A DNA stretch of 64,000 bases, taken from Nocardia sp. NBC_01329 (lineage in GTDB: Bacteria > Actinomycetota > Actinomycetes > Mycobacteriales > Mycobacteriaceae). Below the pieces are notes generated by a model, which saw nothing but the letters and a program-made list of their open reading frames with translations, ran no database searches and was not told the origin of the DNA. Made by a program: the position numbers and the translations under genes. Below, one piece after another: positions 54,901 through 63,900 of this stretch. The stretch lies in NCBI RefSeq assembly GCF_035956715.1, contig NZ_CP108381.1, positions 3,224,001 to 3,288,000 on the forward strand, written 5' to 3'. How positions within the stretch are numbered: position 1 is the first letter of the stretch; every line of letters begins with the position of its first letter.

Positions 54901-57900
54901 ATTCAGCTGGGAACTGGAGTGCTGCAGGGGCGCTATGGTGATCGGTTTGCTCGAATCGAGTGCGTGGGTTTCGGGGTCGATCCCGGCTACGGCCAGCTGA
55001 TCCCGCAGGGTTCGGGCCACGACGGCACCGTCTCCCCAACCTTCTTCCCAACCGACTAGTTCGATCTGCGGCTTCCGGTCCGCTCGGCGCGCTCCGTGCA
55101 TCTGGGTCAGCTCTCGGAGCAGTACGGTGGCGTCGGCGGTGTCCAGATCGGTGTCGTACGGGGCCCGCCCGTGGGCGGCAGTGTCGTCGTCGTGGCGGTA
55201 GAGCACGTACGCGGCCACCGAACCGCTTTCGGACAATTCGGCGATTCGGGCAGCAATCTCATCCGGGTACCGCGTCAGCTCGTCGACATCGACAGCGGTG
55301 TCGACGACGATGGCGAGTACGGTGTCCGCGGTCATCGGGTCGCCGTAGCGGAACAGAACCCGGCCCCGGTCGCCGTCTCGACCGTGCCGGTTGTACTCCA
55401 GCAGCCGGGCCTGCCCAAGCCCCCGCCGGGCGGTGGTGTGGTCGACCTGCATCAACAGGTCGTCCACCGCCGTCAGTTCCCGGGCACGCGACGAACCGGA
55501 TGTCGTGGCCAACCGATTGCGCTGCTGATGCAACGCTTCCCGGTTCTCCCGATCACGTTCGACAGAATTCGAGGGATCACCGTCCTGCGGCAGCCCGGAC
55601 AGTGCGAAGTCCGGCTGGTCGTCGGCAGCAGCCAGCCGATCGTCTTTCACGAACGGGACGGCGGCGTCGCCGGCCTCGTCGACGACGATGGCGTGGACAC
55701 GCAAGATGCCCAGTTCCTTGCGCTCCTGCAGCCAACGCCGCACATCGAGGATGACCTTTTTTTCTTCCCCGTCGACCCATTCGTGGCCGACCAACTGGTC
55801 ACCGTTGTATTCGATCTCGAAGACAGATACGCCGGTGCGGCCCCCTCGGCGGAACGCAATAGCGCCGAGCAGCCCGCCGGGATTACCCTCGGCGCGCGCT
55901 TCGGCGGCCACGCGGTCGTCGGCCGAAGGACGCTCGAAGTGGTCGACGAGTTCGTCCAGTGAGCCGAATGCCTGCCAGTCGGCGTCGACAGCTTCGGCGA
56001 CAACATCCTCTCGGACACCGGCCAGGCCCGGATCGGTGATTTCGGCCAGTGTCGGCCAGTTCTCCGGCAGCTTGCCGCGGCGCTGCCGGAAGGCCACCAA
56101 CCGGTTCACCGCGTTCGACACACCATCGAGTGCACCATCGAGTGCACTGTCGTAGGACGGACGTTGCGGTGCTGGGGTGTCGGGGGCAACCGCTTCGGAC
56201 GCCGACGGCCCGTCCCCGAAGCCTGCCGGGGTAGGTGTGGCCGGAGGCACCTCCCTTATTCCGTCGGTCGGCGCGTTCGTCGGATCCGCGCGCGGTGCGG
56301 CCGAGTTTTCCGGCTCCTGAGCGACATCCGGGTCGACAGACGGCGGCTCGGACGACTCCGGCGGATTCGCGGACGGCGCCCGCGCCGCGGTGTCGACCTC
56401 GAGGTCCTCGTCACCGGCACGCAACCGGTAGTTGCCGGGGCGCTCGTAGGGCGACAATCCCGGTCCGGTTCCCCGAGCGACCGCGGTGAGCACATCATCG
56501 ATGGTCCCGGGACGCAGTGCCTGGTCCAGCTCGCCTTCTAGTTCGCGGATTTCCGGGTCGAGCCTGGCGATCTCGTTGGCAAGCATCACCAGTTCGCGCT
56601 TTTTGCGTTCGAGCCCGTCGATCTCGTCCGGTCGCTCGAAGGCCTCGATGATGGCACGATCACTCAGCCGCCGGACCTGCTCCGGCCACCGCGACACGGC
56701 ACCGAGTTCGGCCGCGGACCCGCCGAGTTCCTCGACCCGTGCGATCACGGTATCCGCGATGTCACCGACTCGCGCCGAGACGGCTGTGTACTGGTCCACG
56801 ACGGAGTCGATCTCGCGCAGCTGCCCGTCCAACTCCAGGAACTGCAGCGCCCAGTGCCGGTATGCCTCGGCGGCTGTTCGAAGTTGGTCGAGAACCCGGC
56901 GGTGACGCACCGATTCGGCGTCGTTCTTTCCTTCCCGGTCCAGTGCGATACGCCGAACCGTCAGATCCTGCAAAACGTTGGAGTCGTGGTACCTCTCGGG
57001 ATCTGTCTGGAGCAGCCCAATGTCCGGAGAGTCGGGGAAGCTCCGCTGATAGACGCCGCGCGCCACCGTGTACAGGTCGGCGGCGGCCTGCTGCTGTGCG
57101 TATACGTGCCGGCGAGCGGAGGACAGCACCTCCAATCCGGTCGACCAGGCCGACAGCTGCTGCACCTGAGCCTGTTCGTGGATCAGCGCTCCCAGCAGCT
57201 GGTAGGTCTTTGCGGCCACCAGCACGGGCCCCAGCGGCGTCTCACGCACGATGTCTCGCACGCGATCCGGGGTCACCGCGCGGACCGGGATATTCGCCGC
57301 GACGGCGAGTTGCACTCTCGCAGCGGCCGAGGCGGCCTGGAGGTCCCTGGTCTCACCGTCTGGGGTCAGCGACACAAGGCCGTGTGATTCCCTGGCGAGC
57401 TCGCGCGCTGTCTCCGCAGCCGACAGCGCGATAGATGCTCGTCGCAGCGTGATGTCCGCGGCGAACCGGTCCAAGTTCTCGCCCTGCGCCACAGCGGGGT
57501 CCACCATCACACCGGGATCGACTGCCTGATCCAGTGCCGCGTCGAAGAGGTCGGCGGCGGCGCGCGCGGCACTGATCCGACGCTCGGTCTCGGCGAGGGC
57601 ATCGGTAAGTGTCAGCAGTTCGGCGTATTTCGATGCTGCTTCTCGCACCTCGTCGGGCAACGTCTCGGTATCGGCGAGTATCCGCTCGAGCTCGGCGACG
57701 GTCGGTGCCGCTTCCACGCCGAGCAGCGTGAGCAATGTGTCCTCGGCCTGCACACGCCGCTGCGTCAGTTCGGTGCGGGTCCGCTTTCCCACCACCGTCT
57801 GCACATCGTCGGCGGCCAGGCCGTGATGGCCAGGATCGAACGGCCGGCCGAGAAGCGATGTGGGCACACCGACGGACTGCTGCTCCTGCGCCAGAGTCCG

Positions 57901-60900
57901 TGCCAGGTCGTTCAGGCGCACCGCCTCGGCAGCCAGTGTGATGTACTCCTGCTCGGAAATCTCCTCGTGCCCGCGCCGGGCATAGGCGACCTGCAACGCA
58001 GTGTCCAATGCCTCGATCCGCGGTTCCCAGGCGACAAGTCTGCGGGCGACCTCGACTCGGCTCACCGCATCGTGCATCCAGCGGAAGTTCCCTTCGGCAT
58101 CCTGCACATCGAGGGGTTTGTCGCCCCACTCGCCCAGGTTCGCCAACGCTTGTAACACCGAGACGTCGTCGCGCAGATCCGAGGGCAGGCGCAGATCCGC
58201 TCGCTGTTCGTCGCTCAACGGCGCCGCGTCGATCGACGCGTTCAGCATCCGGGCCGCTTCGTCGCGCCAGTCGATCCAGTACTGCAGCTCGACGGACGGC
58301 TCTCCCTCCCGCAGGAGCGCAGCGTCATCCACCTGCTCCGCGAACAACGACGCGAGATGCCCCCGCAACTGCCGATGACCGGCACCGGCGGCGGCGCGCA
58401 GTCGCGTCAAGTCCGCGCCCAACGCCGGTGTGGCATCCGCCGCGTTCGGCTCCTCAGGTTGTGGGGGCGGCTCCTCGTCCGGCCCACGGTCGAAACGCGC
58501 ACCCAGGTTGCGGCGCGGATGGTCGGCACCGGGCCGGTCCGGCGGCTGTTCGCCCGGCTGCAGTTTGTGCAGCGGTCGACCATTCTTGTCGAAGACGATG
58601 CCGTACAGCGGCCCAACGGGTTGATCCCATACGTCGAACCGCGTATCGAGCACCTGGTCACCGTCGAATTCGTGCACCCGCACCGCGCCGTCACTGCCCT
58701 GGTACATCACGAACATGTGCGCACCGACATCGCCGCGGTCGACGGCCCCGAACACCACACCGCCGCCTTCGGCGATCACGTACATCTCGTCGAGCGAGTC
58801 GAATCCGCCCGGCATCCATTTCGCGTCGGCGGCCAGCGCCGCGGCCTTCGGGCTCAAACCGTGCAGCTGAAGTTTGCTGTCCTGCAACGATGGTCCGCGC
58901 ACCGGCAGGCCGAGGACCTTCTCTCCGAACCACATATTCACCGCCGCAGAAATTTTCGGAGTATCGCCGCGTAGATGCAGAACTCGTGAAGGGGTCGGGC
59001 GCTGCGGTGGCGCCGAGCCCTCGGCGGCCGGCGGGTCGGTGAGTCGGCGCGGCACCCCGGGTATACCGGTGCGCGATCCTTCGATCGGACCGGTTACCGG
59101 GCGGCTACCGATCGGGCCGGTGAGCTGATGCGCTTCGATATCGGCGCCCACCCGGTCCAGAGTGTCGGTCAGTGCCTTGTCGAGCTCCGCTATCCGCACG
59201 GACAATTCCCGGCGGCGGGCACCGGCGGCCGCGGGCTCACCGGCGTGCCGCGAAGCGAGTTCGTTCTCCGCCCGGCGCAGTTGCCCTGCCGCACTGTCGA
59301 TTTGGAGAGCGCGCCGCTCCAAGGTGGCGAGCTGTCGCGCGCTGTCCGCGCGAGCATCGGCGGCGTCGGCGAGGTCGAGCAGAACACGAGACACTCGCAG
59401 CCGTTCCGGGTCCGGCCGAGCAAGACGCAGGGCTTCCCCGCGGGATCGCAGGTCGCGCCGCCACGACGCGTTCTCCCAGTCCGGATCCGGACCGATGAGC
59501 TCCGCGAGTTCGCTCGCGGTATCGGAGGCCACCGCCCGTAGCAGATCCGCGAACCGCACCGACGCGCTGTCCCTATCGGTCCTAGCGCGGTGGAGCGCGG
59601 CGGACAACGCTTCGATCCGGCCGATTCGCGCACCCGCGGCGAGGAACTGCTCGAGCTCTCGAACGGCCGAATCGTGCTCGCGAAGCGCCGCCAGCTGCCG
59701 CAGATCTTGTTCGCTCGGCCGCTCCACACCGTCCGGTCCAGGGTGCCGGTAGGCCACGGCTTCGCGCACCTGCCGCAGCACTTCCCGGAAACCGTCACCG
59801 CGCAGCGCGGCCTCTGTCGGCATACTCAGCCCCAGATCCCGCAGCAGCGCCTCGACCGGGCGGGCCAGCAGCGGACGTTCGGCCCGCAAGGCCTCCAACT
59901 GCGCGAGCCCCACCGAAGCGAAGTCCTGGCTTCCGTTCTGCGCAATCTGGTTCTGCCGGTATCGCAGCCGGCTCGCCGCGGCGGCGCGGCGAGCCCGCAC
60001 GAGCTCCGGACCCACCTCGCCACGACGCGCGACCGGAATCCGCGTGTCAGCACGCACTGCCGCGGCCAGGCCGCTGTCCAACAGTTCGTCGAGCACCCGC
60101 GCGGTGGTGACATCCCCGTCGAGTTCCCGATCCCATTCGAGCTGGTCGCGCAGATTCAGAAATTGCGTTGCCAGCCGCGCACGTTCGAGCACGATCTCTT
60201 CACCGGAATCGAGTTCTGCACGGCCGGCGAGCTCGGTCGGAATCTGCGTGAGTTCCACCAGTTCCGCGCGGGAAAGCTGCAGCGGGGAGGTGTCGGAATC
60301 CAGCAGGACACGCAACAGCATGCCGGTGTTCTCGTAGGCGCCGCGCATCCGGCGCTGCGTTGCCCGGCTCAGGTGTGGCCCCCACACCTTCGCGTCACGG
60401 TCCAGCCGTTGCCGATCACCGGCCAATTCCTCGAGCCGGGCCGCGCGGTCGGCCAACCGGCGATAGGTCTCGGTGCTGCGGCCGACGAGTGCCTGGTCGG
60501 CGGCCGCCCGCCACTGCCGCTGCAGTTCCACGAGATGGCCGGCCCGCGCCTGGATCCGGTCGATGAGACGCAGCAGCCCCGTGGTCTCGTGCCGGCGGCG
60601 GAAGTCTTGTTCCGCCGCTACGAGTTCCGCGGATTTGCCGGTCCGGTCCCGCAGATCCGCCAGTTCTTGGGTGACCAACACATCGTCGGCCAATACGGCC
60701 GGCGATATGTCGAGCAGATCCGCCAATCGCTCTCGCGCCGCGGCGAGCTGAGTGTCCCAGTCGACCCGTTCCGAGGTATCCGGGCGCAGCACTGCACTCG
60801 GGTCCGACCCTGCCTCACCCATGGTGAGGTCTATCCGGCGAAGCTGCGCGTGGACCAGGGCGACCAGACCAGGCGTCCGAGTCCGGTTCTCGTGCAATAG

Positions 60901-63900
60901 CCGAGTCAGTTCCGTCCCGAACTCGGTACTTTGGTGCCCACCGGCCGAGTCGAGCGGGATCCGCGAACCCTGCTGCAGCCGCTGTTGCCCGGCCGGGGGC
61001 GGGAACGCGAAACTCGCCGATCCCCGGGTCCGACCGTTGGCACCGAGCGGAAGCGCCGGTGTCCCGTCGGCGTTGATGGTGATGCCGTGCCACCCGACCA
61101 CACCGGACAAACCTTGACGCCAGCGAGCGAAGGTGTCCGCCGGTTTATCACCATCGCGCACCATGATCTGGCCGTTCTCCCGATAGAGCGCCACCGCATG
61201 GGCACCGACCACGCCCCGGCGCTGGAAGCCGTCGAGCGCCACCATCACCCCCGCATCGGGCACCGCGGCTGCCAGCGCATCGAAATCCGCGAAACCCTCC
61301 GAATCCCAATCCGCACCCATCAGCAACGCGCCGATCTCGCCCGTTACCCCGGTCGAGGGCACCTCGAACAGTTCCACCATCGACAACCGGTCGCGCAAGT
61401 CGGCGATCAGCTCGGGGTCGGCATCCGGATTCTGCTCCAACCCGGCCAGTACCCGCGCCAGTGCGAACTGAACCGCTTGCGGGAAGCAGTTGTTCGCTAC
61501 GCCTTCCAGCCGATGGGAGGGCTCCCACCGCACGACCCCCGGATCAGACATATCGACTTCGATTCCGCCCCGATACGCCGCCAACGCCTCGTCGTCCCGC
61601 GCGCGCGAGACCAGATCCGGATCGGCCGGTAGGGCGCCATCGGCGAGTCGATTCTGCGAGGCGATGTCGTCGTGCCCGACCAACACCACATCCGGTATCG
61701 AAAGTTCCCTGGCCGCACGGTTGTCCAACATTGCGGTGACATCGCGGGCCAGGGCGCGCGCGTCTTGCCCGAGCCACACCACCGCGGCCGCGGGCCGCGT
61801 GGCCGCCGCCACACCGTCGACAGCGGCCGCCGTAGCCCGCATCAACGTCGACTCCGAATCCGGGCCGTTGCCGTCCACCGCATGGAACCGGACTTCCGCC
61901 GCGGCATCCAGATCGCCGATCACGATCATTGTCGCGGTCGGGCCGACCAGGTGCACTGCCGGATGCCCCGGCACCTGCGCGGCCCACCGCTCGGCCGCCG
62001 CCACCAGGTTCGTCTGGAGATCCAGCGCCGCCAGGAGGCCCTGGTCTGCCTCGGACTGCTGCGCCAGCCTTGCCCGGCCACGCTGCAACGCCAACCGCAT
62101 CGCCTCGTCCCGGACCTCGTTCGGGAGACCTTCGGCGGCGGCGACCAAGTCGGGAAGCGCCTGGATCAGCGCCCGCTGCGTATCGTGGCCGGTCCACATC
62201 CACATGAGCCCGATATCGGCAGGCGACATCGCCCGGATGGTCCGCCACCGTCGCAACGCTTGCGCACGCTGCCGTTCGGTGAACCCCTCATCCGGGAACA
62301 GCGTCGGCCGGGGCGCAACGTCGAGCGAATCCCTCCCGCCACCATGGGTTCGGATGCGGTGTTCGAGTGCCTTTATTCTTTGGTCGGCATCATGGAATCG
62401 CCGCGTGTTCCGGATCAGCAGGCCGATCCTGCGCGACAGTTCCTCGCTCTCGGACAATCCGGCCGCGAGCCGGTCCAGCTCGTCCTGGTCGGAAGCCTCG
62501 GCAAGCCGCCGGCGCAACATATCCTGGTCGGCCGAGGCCTCATCCGCCTGCTCGCGCAACGCGGCGAGCTCGCTGAGGTGATACCCGCCCACCAGATCTT
62601 CGAGGGTGACCGAGAATCCGCCGATCCACCCGCGCAACGCTTCCCGCGCGTTCTCCCGCTCCGCAACCAGACTTCGGTACCCGTGCTGCAACTCGGACGG
62701 GATCTCCGGGCTTCCCAGAGGGGGCCGAGAGTCGCCTAGCTGCCGGACACTCTGATCGACGGCACGCGACGCGTCGGCATAGCGGCGCACCGCGCTAGCA
62801 ATATCCGGGTTGCCCGGGACAGGATCTTCGGCACCGGACAAGCGAGGCTGTACCGATAGCCGCGCCAACTCACTGGCACGATCCTCGGCCAATGACCGGT
62901 CGACATCGGCGTAGGACACCGTCCGCAACCCGCGCAATGCCTTCGACCAATTCGCCAGCTCGGCGATGTAATCCGCGTCATTGTCGGTCCACTGGTTCAG
63001 ACCCTGGTCGCCGACTGTCTCCAGCCACTGCCGCAGTCCGGGCAGTTGTCCTACGAACGCGTGGAAATGACGCGCCGCGATCTCCAACCGGAGTTGTAGG
63101 TCTGGAGCGATACCAGCATCGATAAGGCGCTGCATCTCATCGCTGAAATGGCCTGGTTCCGCGAGGCGGTCCGCGTTGGCCCACGCTTGCGCGGACAGCT
63201 GGCGCAGATCGTCGCGGGCCAAGAAGTATTCGTCGACCAGGGCCTCGTAATCCCAGCCCGATCTGACGGGGATTCCGTCGGGTCGCTCAGGCAGGCTGAT
63301 CGGTGCCGATACGGTATCGGAATCGGCCGCCGGATCGGTGGAATCGGCAGGAGCCGTGTTGTTTTCGGGTAGAGAGACCCGACCCCATCCACCGTATACC
63401 TCGGCAACCTGGCGCAGCGCCGAATCAGTGCCGAGCCGCTGCGCCGCGTGGTGGACCTGCCGGGTGGCCTCGTCGTGGCGCCGATTCGTTGCCTCGTCCA
63501 TCCCGATGTCCCGGTGCGCTGCCCGCGCATCGTGGTCCACGGAATACCAGCGCGCTACGGCTGCGCCGAAGTCGAGCAGTCGCTGCCGCTGATCTGCCGA
63601 AAGCCCCTCCGGCATATTCGCACCCAGCAGATCGACGAAAGCTCCGAACTTCCACTTCACTGCCTGCAAGGCGGAAATGGCGGCACCTGCCGACCTGTCT
63701 AGCCGCAGCTCCTCTGGGCCCGGTCGATCGTATTCGGGGCGCTCCACCCGCCCGTCCTGGTAGCTCTCCTCGTCCCGTGCACGTGCCGCATGCAGTTCGT
63801 CCATGGCCTCCACCATGGATCGGCGGGCAGCATGATAAGCGGCCAGGGCCTCCATGCCCGCTTGCAGTTGCGCCGAATCGAGAACCGCGGGCTCCGGCAC

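Noticed and set aside
61660..61690. GHDD segment as an active hydrolase nucleophile elbow
   Set aside because: The serine of GxSxG is replaced, so this copy is treated as decayed.
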